Assembly (NCBI GenBank): GCA_036504595.1
Contig: DASXUX010000001.1
Location: 158,176 to 222,175 of the forward strand
Direction: 5' to 3'
Length of the DNA stretch: 64,000 nt
From: DASXUX01 sp036504595
GTDB taxonomy: Bacteria > Planctomycetota > SZUA-567 > H5-PLA8
The notes beneath the pieces are model-generated. The model was not told the DNA's origin, did no database searches, and saw nothing but the letters and a program-made list of their open reading frames with translations. Made by a program: the position numbers and the translations under genes. Positions 33,291 through 42,068 of the stretch are shown here, in pieces. The first letter of the stretch is position 1; every line of letters starts with the position of its first letter.

Positions 33291-34573
33291 CTCCCGCCGA
33301 GGCGCTGCATTCTGCGCAAGAAGGAGCGGAACGGTTTGGGCACAAGAAATCGGAGAACGCGAAGCATAAACTGCTCACACGCGAAACGAGGGCGGCAAAG
33401 GGCTTCCAGAACCTTATTGTATCTGTAGCGCAGCACATCCGTTGGTCGCGCGTCGCTCGCGGCAGACGCCGGCAAAGCGGCCCCGAGAACCTGCTGTACG
33501 AAGGCCAGATAGGTGTACTTTCCCGAGACGACGATATCCCGGTAGGCACGCGCACAAATCCCCGCTCTCATCCGATCACTGCTTATCGACTCTAGAACGT
33601 CATCGAGATTGCTGAAGTCACGCTTGAGCGCGATATAGTGATCGCCGGCCTTGAGTATCCCGTTGTACTCGCCATCGATGAGCACCTGACAGGTGCTTGT
33701 GGCACAGGCCTCCAGATGGCGGGGCGAAATCGCAAACAGTTCGGCGCTACCGTCCAATCCTGGAAAGCATTGCGCCTCCGTCTCTTCAAAGCTCGCCCGC
33801 GGCTTTTCCTTGAGGAAGACCTCTGTCTTGCGCTTGAGCGTGCCATCGCGATCCAGAATGCTCGCGCCGCCTTCCACGCCGATCGTGTAGCGCGATTTGA
33901 GCAGAAACTCATACCAGCTATCGCCGAAGAACGTGTCGCCGGCACGGGTCGAGATGTCACATGCGATGCCCTTTGAAGGCGCATGCTCCTGAAACATTTC
34001 CGCAACTCTTACCTTCAACTGGCCGTGGCGGCCTAACCAGTAAGCGGCATGCCAGGAGCGATAGCCGATGCCGATGGGCCGGTCCTGGATGCGCGCACGC
34101 ATGTGTTCAATGCGTGCCAGCGTCGCGTCCTCCAGATAGCCGGTCAGCACACGGTGAATCCTGACACGCGAGCGATCAACCTTGTGGTAGATGTTCGGCC
34201 ATTCGCGCTCGGGCATGACAGAGAATACGTGCTGGACGCCGAAGTCGTTGATGAAGTCACAGAGCAGGTCCGTATTCAGAAACTCGTCCTGTGGCAATGC
34301 TGCTTTCGCGACGGGCAGGCGTCGAAGCGGCTCCAGGCGCTGGCATGTCTCTGCAAACGTCTCCGGGTTCCAAGCTCGCTGCGACAAAAATGTGGTATGA
34401 AAGATGATAAGGTCGAAAGGCTGGCGCAAAAGGACCGTATTCAGCCCACGCACGCCGATATTCAGATATAGCACGCGGTGCGAGCTGTGCCGTTCAAAGC
34501 AATACAGGTGATCGGCAATGGTCGTGCGCAGCGGCCATTGTGTGGAGTGATGGACGACGAGTATGCGTGCCAT
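33287..34573 (-). CDS. CgeB-like glycosyltransferase-type protein
   Basis: Protein of 428 residues from MARILVVHHSTQWPLRTTI at 34573; a longer start at 34618 is possible. The C-terminal part has the pattern of CgeB/GT1-like proteins: FAISPRHLEACATSTCQVL, then LKAGDHYIALKRDFSNLDDV, and YRDIVVSGKYTYLAFV. The central part (IGIGYRSWHAAYWLGRHGQ) is typical of uncharacterised polysaccharide-cluster members. It probably modifies a glycan in the same cluster. The 4-bp overlap with the next glycosyltransferase supports co-translation. Confidence 0.55.
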   Translation of the reverse strand: MARILVVHHSTQWPLRTTIADHLYCFERHSSHRVLYLNIGVRGLNTVLLRQPFDLIIFHTTFLSQRAWNPETFAETCQRLEPLRRLPVAKAALPQDEFLNTDLLCDFINDFGVQHVFSVMPEREWPNIYHKVDRSRVRIHRVLTGYLEDATLARIEHMRARIQDRPIGIGYRSWHAAYWLGRHGQLKVRVAEMFQEHAPSKGIACDISTRAGDTFFGDSWYEFLLKSRYTIGVEGGASILDRDGTLKRKTEVFLKEKPRASFEETEAQCFPGLDGSAELFAISPRHLEACATSTCQVLIDGEYNGILKAGDHYIALKRDFSNLDDVLESISSDRMRAGICARAYRDIVVSGKYTYLAFVQQVLGAALPASAASDARPTDVLRYRYNKVLEALCRPRFACEQFMLRVLRFLVPKPFRSFLRRMQRLGGR

Positions 34574-34618
34574 GTAGTCAAAGCCAGTTAATTGCGTGAA
34601 TTCCTGCGCCGTTGCCAA

Positions 34619-36160
34619 TCATCTGGTGCTCGAATGTGCGCCAAGGGCTTTGTCCGCAGTCTTGTCAGACTCAGAGACGCCTGACAACTTCCGAAAAAGC
34701 AAATGCAGTTTGGATGCCAGAAACGCCCTTAATAGGAGCCGTTCTTCGCTGCCAAGCAGGAAATAGTGCGCCGGCAGGAGAAGAACGACGCTGGCCGCTG
34801 CCACGCCACACTCTATCGGCAGCGACCAAGCTCGCTCACGCGTGAGGAGCATGGCGCTGACGCTCGCCATCACCCCAAAACAGACGACTGGCCGCCAATT
34901 GTAAGCCACCTGTAGATAATCCTTTCGTCGATATAAGTTCCAGAGGTGCTGGAAGACAGAGAGCGACAGAGCCCCGAGCGCCATCGCCCAAGCCGCGCCA
35001 TTTGCGCCCCAGCCCGGGATGAGAACAAAACTAAGTGTCAGGGTAGCTATCGCGGCAACCGCCTGAGTGAGGTTGATGGAAGCCGTCTCCTTTGAGAAGT
35101 ACACCCCAGGCAGGAGCAGTGAGTAGAGACCCCATGCGAACTGGGCCGTGGCACACACGCCTATCACACTGAACGCGTTGTGGAACGCGGGTCTTGTCAT
35201 CAACAGAACTGCTGGGCGCGCAGCGACATAAAACAGAGTCTGCAAAAAGCCAAAGCCAATGACGTAGATGGTGAACACTCGGCCAAAAGTCCGCCGCGCC
35301 TCATCCTTGCGTTCCAGGAAGGACATGAAGTACGGGTACCATGCGCTACTAAAGGCGCCCACCAGCAGAGCCATCACCATCCCGAAGCTGCTGCCGATGC
35401 TGTATATCCCGACCTCGCTAAGCCCGTGATAATACTGCAGCACGTACCTGTTGCTCTGCTGCATGATAAAGAGGAAGACAAAGGAAGGAATGAATGGAAC
35501 ACTTACTCGCAGTAGTTTCGCGGTGAGCCCCCGCTCCGTGCGAAGAGTGATCCCTCGAAGGACCACTGAGGCGTAAGCCAACAAGCTCACAACCTGCGCT
35601 GCCAGTCCCGCCTCCAACAGTCCTTTGATCCCGCCCTTCCAAACAACAACGGCAACCAGGCTGAACCCTATTGAGACCAGCGTTGTTCCCGTACCCAGAA
35701 TTACAAATGCAACTGCGCGTTCTTCGAATTGAAGGCGAAGAACCAGAGGCGTTATGAGAATACTTACGGCCGTTGTGCACACGGAAAGTTGGGTGTAATA
35801 GGCATACTCCGGCGAGCCGAACGCTAACTGACTGATTTCTCGAGGGAAGACGATGCCAACAACAGCGAGTACGGCCGCGCTGGGAACCAGGAGACGCATT
35901 GCTGTCCAGACCGCAGCTTCTTTACGGTCTGCCGAGTTCCCCTCATAGTAACAGATTCCTAGGCCGGCTCCGATACCCAGCAAGAACACGTTTGTGGCCA
36001 CGACGGCGACCATGGCCAATATTCCGCTGACACCATAGTCGGTGGGCGTGAGATAAGCCGTGAACAGCGGCAGCAACAGGAAGCCGATGAACCGGTTCAA
36101 AACACCGCCGATGCCGTAGATGACGGTGTTCTTGGCCAGACGACTAAGCTGCTCTTGCAT
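34619..36160 (-). CDS. Oligosaccharide flippase (Wzx/MATE-like)
   Basis: Polytopic membrane protein of about 513 residues; a GTG at 36169 would add three. It starts MQEQLSRLAKNTVIYGIGGV and continues with some 12-14 hydrophobic segments, for example LLPLFTAYLTPTDYGVSGIL, the hallmark of polysaccharide flippases. It would move the lipid-linked repeat unit across the inner membrane. Its codon use is visibly less GC-rich than the neighbours, common for flippases and often a sign of exchange. It starts 10 bp after the wecB stop. Confidence 0.87.
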   Translation of the reverse strand: MQEQLSRLAKNTVIYGIGGVLNRFIGFLLLPLFTAYLTPTDYGVSGILAMVAVVATNVFLLGIGAGLGICYYEGNSADRKEAAVWTAMRLLVPSAAVLAVVGIVFPREISQLAFGSPEYAYYTQLSVCTTAVSILITPLVLRLQFEERAVAFVILGTGTTLVSIGFSLVAVVVWKGGIKGLLEAGLAAQVVSLLAYASVVLRGITLRTERGLTAKLLRVSVPFIPSFVFLFIMQQSNRYVLQYYHGLSEVGIYSIGSSFGMVMALLVGAFSSAWYPYFMSFLERKDEARRTFGRVFTIYVIGFGFLQTLFYVAARPAVLLMTRPAFHNAFSVIGVCATAQFAWGLYSLLLPGVYFSKETASINLTQAVAAIATLTLSFVLIPGWGANGAAWAMALGALSLSVFQHLWNLYRRKDYLQVAYNWRPVVCFGVMASVSAMLLTRERAWSLPIECGVAAASVVLLLPAHYFLLGSEERLLLRAFLASKLHLLFRKLSGVSESDKTADKALGAHSSTR

Positions 36161-36169
36161 CTGCGGCAC

Positions 36170-37222
36170 CTAACTCTTCAACGCCGCCACGCAGCGCCTG
36201 GCAACTTGGCCGTCGCCATAAAGCTCCGGGCGGGCCGTGGGCTTCCGGGCCGCTCGCGCGGCGGCGACAATCTGCTCCGTGTTCACGCCCGTCAGGGTGT
36301 TCCAGCCGCTCGCAACCGTTTCGACCCACTCGGTCTCGTCCCGCAACGTCACACACGGGACGCCCAGCCAATAGGCCTCCTTCTGTATGCCGCCGGAGTC
36401 GGTGAGGATCGCCCGCGCAGATTTTTCGAGGCTGACCATATCAAGGTACCCGACCGGGTCAAGAGCACGAACATTCGGTGGCAGAGCGCAGCCAGCCGCC
36501 GCGAGCATTTTCCGCGTCCGCGGGTGGATAGGGAAGACGATCGTCTCCTTCAGTTCGCGGAACGCCGCAAACACGCTCTTCAGGCGAGCCGGGTTGTCGG
36601 TGTTTTCGGGACGATGGACGGTGGCCAGCAGGTACTCTTCCGCTGAAAGGCCCAATCGCTCCACGATTGAAGTTCTTTTCTTGGCGCGCTCCGTGGCCAG
36701 GTGCAGCACATCCGACATAACATCGCCAACCAGCAGCACCCCTTTGCGAATGCCTTCCACCGACAGATGATCCACGGCTACCTGGCTGGGGCAAAGGAGC
36801 AGCGTAGCCACATGATCGGTCAGCACCCGGTTGATTTCCTCCGGCATTTCACGTTTGAAACTGCGCAATCCCGCTTCGACGTGCACCACAGGAACGTGCA
36901 GTTTCGCCGCTGCCAAGGCGCCGGCTAAAGTCGAATTTGTATCGCCATAGACCAGCAGCCAGTCCGGCCGTCGTTCCAGCAGGACGGTCTCAATGCCCGC
37001 GAGCATGGCGCCGGTCTGGCTGCCGTGCGAACCGGAGCCCACGCCCAAGTTGATGTCTGGCTTGGGGATATCCAACTCCTCGAAGAACACGTCGGACATG
37101 TTCTTGTCATAATGCTGGCCGGTATGGACGAGTATTTCTTGGTGCTGCTCCCGCAACACGCGGCTGATGGCAGCCGCTTTGACAAACTGTGGACGGGCAC
37201 CGACGATAGTAACGACAAGCAT
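36170..37222 (-). CDS. wecB: UDP-N-acetylglucosamine 2-epimerase (non-hydrolysing)
   Basis: Enzyme of 350 residues interconverting UDP-GlcNAc and UDP-ManNAc. It starts MLVVTIVGARPQFVKAAAIS, then VHTGQHYDKNMSDVFF, VYGDTNSTLAGALAA, VHVEAGLRSF and ILTDSGGIQKEAYWLG, all hallmark motifs. It is probably the first gene of the minus-strand cluster that runs on through flippase, glycosyltransferases, asparagine synthases and SDRs to 25999. ManNAc derivatives are common in capsules and O-antigens. The 149 bp upstream separate it from the divergent DegT gene. Confidence 0.94.
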   Translation of the reverse strand: MLVVTIVGARPQFVKAAAISRVLREQHQEILVHTGQHYDKNMSDVFFEELDIPKPDINLGVGSGSHGSQTGAMLAGIETVLLERRPDWLLVYGDTNSTLAGALAAAKLHVPVVHVEAGLRSFKREMPEEINRVLTDHVATLLLCPSQVAVDHLSVEGIRKGVLLVGDVMSDVLHLATERAKKRTSIVERLGLSAEEYLLATVHRPENTDNPARLKSVFAAFRELKETIVFPIHPRTRKMLAAAGCALPPNVRALDPVGYLDMVSLEKSARAILTDSGGIQKEAYWLGVPCVTLRDETEWVETVASGWNTLTGVNTEQIVAAARAARKPTARPELYGDGQVARRCVAALKS

Positions 37223-37371
37223 GTTTGATCTCGCGGGTTACTGGCCGGATCAAATGGTATCCGCACGGCATCTGGCGCTCAAGGTAATCTCTTTTTGACA
37301 GCCTTTGCCACAGTAACTAATATTCACCGTCCCAAGACGTTACGTCTATCATTGCTTTAAGGAGATCGTTC

Positions 37372-38508
37372 ATGGCCACGACCGGCGTTCCACTGCTTGA
37401 CCTGACCCGCATTTCCCCTGAGCTCTCTGAAAAGATGCGCGCCGCCTTTGATCGCGTCCTCAAAAGCGGTCATTTTGTGCTCGGCCCGGAAGTGCAGGCT
37501 ATGGAAGCCGAGATGGCCGCTTACAACAAGGTCAAGCACGCGATCGGCGTGTCATCCGGCACCGATGCACTTGTGCTTGCGCTCATGTCGCTGGCCATTT
37601 GCCCGGGCGACGAGGTCATCTGCCCCTCGCACACGTTCTTTGCGACCGCCGGCAGCATTGCGCGCGTCGGCGCCAAGCCCGTCTTTGTCGATTGCAGCCC
37701 CGAGACTTACAACGTCGAAGCCAAGCACATTGAACGCGCCCTGACGCCCAAGACCAAGGCCGTCATTCCCGTGCACCTGTTCGGTCAAGCCGCCGAGATG
37801 GACCCGATCCTCGATCTCTGCCGAGCGAAGAAGATCGCGATTATCGAAGACGCCGCGCAGGCGATCGGCACCGAATATAAGGGCCGCCGCACCGGTTCGA
37901 TGGGCTCTTTCGGCTGCTTCAGCTTCTTCCCGTCAAAGAACCTTGGCGCGCTGGGCGATGGCGGACTGGTCACGACCAACGACGACGCCTTGGCTGAACG
38001 CGCCAAAATCCTGCGCACGCATGGCTCCAAACCCAAGTACTACCATAAGTTCATCGGCGGCAACTTCCGTATCGACGCTCTTCAGGCGGCGTTGCTTCGC
38101 GAGAAGCTGCCGTACCTGGATGGCTGGACTGCCGCTCGCCAGCGCAATGCCGTCCGCTACCGGGAGCTCTTCACGCAGGCCGGAATCGTCGGCTCGCACA
38201 TCGTCCTGCCGGTGGAAGCTCCGAATCGCCGCCACATCTACAACCAGTTCGTCATTCGCATTTTGGGCGAAGGCCGCCGCGACAAACTCCGCACGTTCCT
38301 CGATCAGAAGAAGGTCGGCACTGAAATCTACTACCCGGTCCCGATGCACTTGCAGGAATGCTTCGCGTACGTCGGCGGAAAGCGCGGCGACCTTCCGAAC
38401 TGCGAAGCGGCCGCCCGGGAAACCTTGGCCGTTCCGATCTTCCCGGAACTGACCGACGCAGAAATGCAGACGGTTGTCGGCGCTATCGCCGACTTCGCCA
38501 AGCAGTAG
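37372..38508 (+). CDS. DegT/DnrJ/EryC1/StrS-family sugar aminotransferase
   Basis: PLP enzyme of 378 residues that transaminates a keto nucleotide sugar. VPLLDLTRI start; SSGTDALVLALMSL binds PLP phosphate; IIEDAAQAIGTEYKG; the Schiff-base lysine is in FFPSKNLGALGDGG near residue 190. GGAG precedes the ATG. It is divergent from wecB and likely serves the same polysaccharide cluster by making an amino sugar from a keto intermediate of the SDR enzymes. Confidence 0.92.
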   Translation: MATTGVPLLDLTRISPELSEKMRAAFDRVLKSGHFVLGPEVQAMEAEMAAYNKVKHAIGVSSGTDALVLALMSLAICPGDEVICPSHTFFATAGSIARVGAKPVFVDCSPETYNVEAKHIERALTPKTKAVIPVHLFGQAAEMDPILDLCRAKKIAIIEDAAQAIGTEYKGRRTGSMGSFGCFSFFPSKNLGALGDGGLVTTNDDALAERAKILRTHGSKPKYYHKFIGGNFRIDALQAALLREKLPYLDGWTAARQRNAVRYRELFTQAGIVGSHIVLPVEAPNRRHIYNQFVIRILGEGRRDKLRTFLDQKKVGTEIYYPVPMHLQECFAYVGGKRGDLPNCEAAARETLAVPIFPELTDAEMQTVVGAIADFAKQ

Positions 38509-38858
38509 CCGTGTGCCACTGTATCCGGCGGCGGCACCGCCGCCCGCGCAGCAGTTGCGCCAGCCTATCAAGCGACAGACGCTATTGCGGCGCGGATAAC
38601 CCTGTGTGGCACGGGCAGGCCGCGCCGCGGTTGCGCCAACTTATCACGGACAGACGTTATTGCGGCGCGGATTGCCCGTGACCCTCGGCGCTTCTGCACG
38701 GGCAATCAACGCCGCAAAAAGACGCGGCGTTGCCTGCCCGTGCCACAGGTGCCACATCGTGGCGCCACGGGACTTGCCAATTCAGGAAACGAGGTACGCT
38801 CGTGCAAAGCGGCGGCGTATCGAAATAGGCTGTCCGTGCCACACACGGGGATCACATC
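38509..38858. repeat. Repeat-filled gap upstream of pyrB
   Basis: No gene. An inverted-repeat element at 38605-38747 has 14-bp perfect ends TGTGGCACGGGCAG/CTGCCCGTGCCACA and an inner hairpin AACGCCGC...GCGGCGTT. A 43-44-bp segment beginning GTTGCGCCA and ending TTGCGGCGCGGAT is present twice, at 38554-38597 and 38630-38672, as imperfect direct repeats. Another TGCCGTGCCACA-like end lies near 38830. The pyrB promoter must lie in or beside these repeats. Confidence 0.7.
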
Positions 38859-39785
38859 ATGGTCTGGACCCGAAAACATCTGCTCGGCCTGGAGGATCTC
38901 ACTAAAGAGGAGATCCTGGAGATTCTCGACAAAGCGGCCGTGTTCAAGAAAGCGACGGCCGAGCACGGCAAGAAGCTGCCGAATCAGCAGGGCAAGATCG
39001 TCGTGACGCTGTTCTTCGAATCCTCCACGCGCACGACCAACTCGTTCTCTCTGGCTGCAAAAAGACTGTCCGCCGATGTCGTGAGCTTCAGCACGTCCAG
39101 CAGCTCGGTGACCAAAGGCGAGACGCTGATCGACACGGCGCTGAACATTCAAGCCATGGGCATCGATGCGTTTGTGATTCGCCACTCCGCGCCGGGCGCG
39201 CCGCATCTTCTTGCGCGGCACGTCGGCGTGCCCGTGGTGAACGCCGGCGACGGCTGCCACGAACATCCGACGCAGGGTCTTCTGGACATGTTCACGATTC
39301 GGGAGCGCTTCAAGAAGTTTGAAGGGCTGACGGTCGCGATTCTCGGCGACATCCGGCACTCACGCGTGGCGCGTTCGAACGCCTGGGGCCTGGGCAAGCT
39401 GGGCGCGCGCGTGATCCTGGCCGGGCCGCCGACGCTGGTCCCGCCGGCGATCGGCGCGGCGCTGGGCTGCGAAGTGAGCCACGACATCGACCAGGTCATC
39501 GCCGAAGCCGATGTGCTCAACTGCCTGCGCATCCAGTTCGAACGCAAAGCGGCGAACTTCTTCCCTAGCACGCGCGAGTACGCGGCGATCTACGGACTGA
39601 ACAGCGAACGCATGAAGCGCTGCAAACCGAACGCGATCATCATGCACCCCGGCCCGATCAATCGCGGCATTGAACTGACGCCCGAACTGGCCGACGGCGA
39701 TCGCAGCGTGATTCTGGACCAGGTGACGAACGGCGTGGCGGTGCGGATGGCGGTGCTGGATTTGTGCATGAGCGTAAAGAACTAG
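38859..39785 (+). CDS. pyrB: Aspartate carbamoyltransferase catalytic subunit
   Basis: Pyrimidine biosynthesis enzyme of 308 residues joining carbamoyl phosphate and aspartate. The phosphate-binding motif appears as FFESSTRTTNSF (usually FEPSTRTRxSF). Then KGETLIDTALNIQAMG, FVIRHSAPGAPHLLA, NAGDGCHEHPTQGLLD and the HPGPINRG motif near the end. The length and motifs are standard. It is followed by hicBA and then pyrC on the same strand. No regulatory-subunit gene (pyrI) is present. Confidence 0.95.
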   Translation: MVWTRKHLLGLEDLTKEEILEILDKAAVFKKATAEHGKKLPNQQGKIVVTLFFESSTRTTNSFSLAAKRLSADVVSFSTSSSSVTKGETLIDTALNIQAMGIDAFVIRHSAPGAPHLLARHVGVPVVNAGDGCHEHPTQGLLDMFTIRERFKKFEGLTVAILGDIRHSRVARSNAWGLGKLGARVILAGPPTLVPPAIGAALGCEVSHDIDQVIAEADVLNCLRIQFERKAANFFPSTREYAAIYGLNSERMKRCKPNAIIMHPGPINRGIELTPELADGDRSVILDQVTNGVAVRMAVLDLCMSVKN

Positions 39786-39911
39786 CTCTTGGGTCTTGGC
39801 TGTTCGCTCATGGCTCCGGAGAAGTATGATGAATTTGAGGCGTGCGAATGGAACCAACGCATCTACATTCACCGCGTTCCGTGTGGGGAACATTGAGACG
39901 GAGTAACGCCC

Positions 39912-40172
39912 ATGTTGGTCGAATACATCCAGGCGGCGATGAGACTGGCCACCTACGAGATTCTGGAAGACGGAACGTACTTTGGTGAAATTCCGGGTTT
40001 CCAGGGTGTGTGGGCCGATGAGCCGACGTTGGAAGCGTGTCGTGAAGAACTGCAGTCGGCCCTTGAGGATTGGATTGTGCTGGGGCTCCGATTAGGCCAC
40101 GATCTTCCTGTGGTGGACGGAAAGGATCTGAACGCCAAGCCGGCGCGAAAACGTGGGAAGCGAGTCGCCTGA
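39912..40172 (+). CDS. hicB: HicB-family antitoxin
   Basis: Protein of 86 residues with the HicB partial RNase H-like fold: YEILEDGTYFGEIPGFQGVW, then LEACREELQSALEDWIVLGL, and a basic tail. It would neutralise the HicA toxin encoded by the overlapping next gene (TGATG, one shared base at 40172). GGAGTAACGCCC precedes the ATG. The antitoxin-first order is common in this family. It lies between pyrB and pyrC. Confidence 0.88.
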   Translation: MLVEYIQAAMRLATYEILEDGTYFGEIPGFQGVWADEPTLEACREELQSALEDWIVLGLRLGHDLPVVDGKDLNAKPARKRGKRVA

Positions 40173-40390
40173 TGCCACCCTTTGGTCCCATTCAACGCGC
40201 CGACCTGATACGTAACCTGGGGGCGTTGGGCTTCTCGGGGCCGTTCGCCGGCGGACGTCATCAGTTCATGCGAAAGGATTCCGTGAAGCTGATCCTACCC
40301 AACCCGCACCGCGGAGCGATCAGCAAACCCTTCTTGGCAAGGCTGCTTCGGCAGGCGGGCATTAGCCGCGAACGATGGGAGAAGCTCTAG
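40172..40390 (+). CDS. hicA: HicA-family mRNA interferase toxin
   Basis: Protein of 72 residues with the double-stranded RNA-binding-like HicA fold: RADLIRNLGALGFSGPFAGG, then the catalytic histidine in RHQFMRKD, then ISKPFLARLLRQAGIS. It would cleave mRNA when HicB is lost. The start is the ATG overlapping the hicB stop; the longer frame upstream is not needed. It ends 14 bp before the pyrC start, so pyrC translation may follow from the same message. Confidence 0.88.
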   Translation: MPPFGPIQRADLIRNLGALGFSGPFAGGRHQFMRKDSVKLILPNPHRGAISKPFLARLLRQAGISRERWEKL

Positions 40391-40404
40391 GTTTTGGAGT
40401 CATC

Positions 40405-41733
40405 ATGTCTACTTTAGTGCTGAAAAACGGCCGCGTCTTCGATCCCTCGCAGGGGTTGGACAAAGTCGCGGACCTGCTGGTCGATGCGGAAAAGGGCACG
40501 ATCAAGGATATCGGGCCGAACTTGCGCGGCGATCAGTCGCTGGATTGTTCCGGGAAACTCGTGTGTCCGGGATTCATCGACATCCACGTGCATTTCCGCG
40601 AACCGGGCGCGAGCAACAAAGAGAGCATCGCGACCGGCTGCGCGTCGGCGGTGCACGGCGGATTCTCCACCGCGGTGACGATGCCCAACACCGACCCGCC
40701 GCTCGATAACCGGGCTGCGTTGGCCTACCAGTACCTGCAGGCGGGAAACGCTGGCAAGGCGCGCCTGTTCGCCATGGGCTGCATCACGCGCGGGCGCAAT
40801 GGCACCGAACTGGCGGACTTGGGGCTGATGGCCGCGGGCACCGGCGGACTTCCCGGCGCGGTGGCCTTCACCGATGACGGCGCGGCGGTTCCGGGCAGCA
40901 TGGTGATGCGCTCGGCCTTCGAATATGCCAGCGCCCTCAAGCGCGTGATCGTCGAACACTGCGAAGACCACGACCTGTCCAATGGCTGCATCATGCACGA
41001 AGGAAAAATCAGCGCCGCGCTGGGCATCAATGGCTATCCAAGCGCAGGCGAAGAGATCATTCTGGCTCGCGACATCCGGCTGGCGAAGCTGACCGGCGCG
41101 CGTTTCCACGTCGCTCATATTTCGGCCAAGGGATCGGTGGCGTTGGTGCGCGAAGCAAAGGCAAAAGGCGTGAAGGTGACGGCCGAAGTCACGCCGCATC
41201 ATCTGCTGCTGACCGATGAAAGCTGCCGCAATTTCGATCCAGCCTACAAAATGAACCCGCCGCTGCGCGAGCAATCGGACATCGACGCGTGCCTGGAAGG
41301 CTTGCGCGACGGAACGCTGGATTGCCTGGCATCCGATCACGCGCCGCACACGAGCGAAGACAAGGCGAAGGAGTTTGTCGAGGCGCCCAACGGCTGCATC
41401 GGGCTGGAATCGAGCATCGGCGTCATGCTGACGAAGCTGGTGCACACCGGCAAGCTCACGCTGGCGCGCTTTGTGGAAGCCTGGACGACCGCGCCCGTGC
41501 GCTGCCTGGGCCTGGAGCCGTTCGGCGTGACCGGCACGCTGCGTGTCGGCGGCAAAGCGGACGTGACGGTGATCGATCTCGACCAGAACTGGACGCTGGA
41601 CGCGGATGCCTTCAAATCGAAAGGCCGCAACTGTCCGTTCAAAGCCTGGCAACTCCGCGGCGCGCCAGTCTACACCTTAGTGGACGGAACGGTGCATGAG
41701 GCGATCGGAATGACGATGCGCGAAAAGCGCTAA
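40405..41733 (+). CDS. pyrC: Dihydroorotase
   Basis: Zinc amidohydrolase of 442 residues closing carbamoyl aspartate to dihydroorotate. ATG at 40405 preceded by TTTTGGAG. The zinc-binding H-x-H is in FIDIHVHFREPGA; further ligands and catalytic residues lie in VAHISAKGSV, AEVTPHHLLLTD and CLASDHAPHTSEDK. The length and motifs fit class I dihydroorotases that pair with PyrB. It is third in the pyrB-hicB-hicA-pyrC run. Confidence 0.95.
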   Translation: MSTLVLKNGRVFDPSQGLDKVADLLVDAEKGTIKDIGPNLRGDQSLDCSGKLVCPGFIDIHVHFREPGASNKESIATGCASAVHGGFSTAVTMPNTDPPLDNRAALAYQYLQAGNAGKARLFAMGCITRGRNGTELADLGLMAAGTGGLPGAVAFTDDGAAVPGSMVMRSAFEYASALKRVIVEHCEDHDLSNGCIMHEGKISAALGINGYPSAGEEIILARDIRLAKLTGARFHVAHISAKGSVALVREAKAKGVKVTAEVTPHHLLLTDESCRNFDPAYKMNPPLREQSDIDACLEGLRDGTLDCLASDHAPHTSEDKAKEFVEAPNGCIGLESSIGVMLTKLVHTGKLTLARFVEAWTTAPVRCLGLEPFGVTGTLRVGGKADVTVIDLDQNWTLDADAFKSKGRNCPFKAWQLRGAPVYTLVDGTVHEAIGMTMREKR

Positions 41734-41786
41734 ACTGGTGTGCGTAGCGCTACTGTTCTAGCCGTTCGCCGTTTTCCCCGAAGGGG

Positions 41787-41994
41787 GTACACAAGTCAGC
41801 CAGGGCAAGCGAGCCATTCGGCTCGCGGCACCGCCGCCGAGCGCCGCCTCGGGTTGACGCGCCCCATGTGTTTCGTCGCCCTGAAGGGGCTGGACACGGT
41901 TCTGTTTTGCCCCTTCAGGGCGCCGAGATCCGTGGGCGGACGGAACCCAGGGCGGCGAGCCGCTGCGCGTCTCTTGCCCTGGGCTGACTTGTAC
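41787..41994. repeat. 208-bp inverted-repeat element downstream of pyrC
   Basis: Left end GTACACAAGTCAGCCAGGG, CAAG (41787-41809) pairs with CTTGCCCTGGGCTGACTTGT, AC (41973-41994). Inside are CCCTGAAGGGGC...GCCCCTTCAGGG and further GC-rich hairpins. It has no coding capacity. It occupies most of the 335-bp gap before the helicase-like frame; the remainder shows nothing. Confidence 0.75.
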
Positions 41995-42068
41995 GGCGCC
42001 TTCGGCGCGAAAGGAAGGGGTGTCGAGCCGCCACCATAGGACTACACACTCGCTAAACGGGGTCTGTG

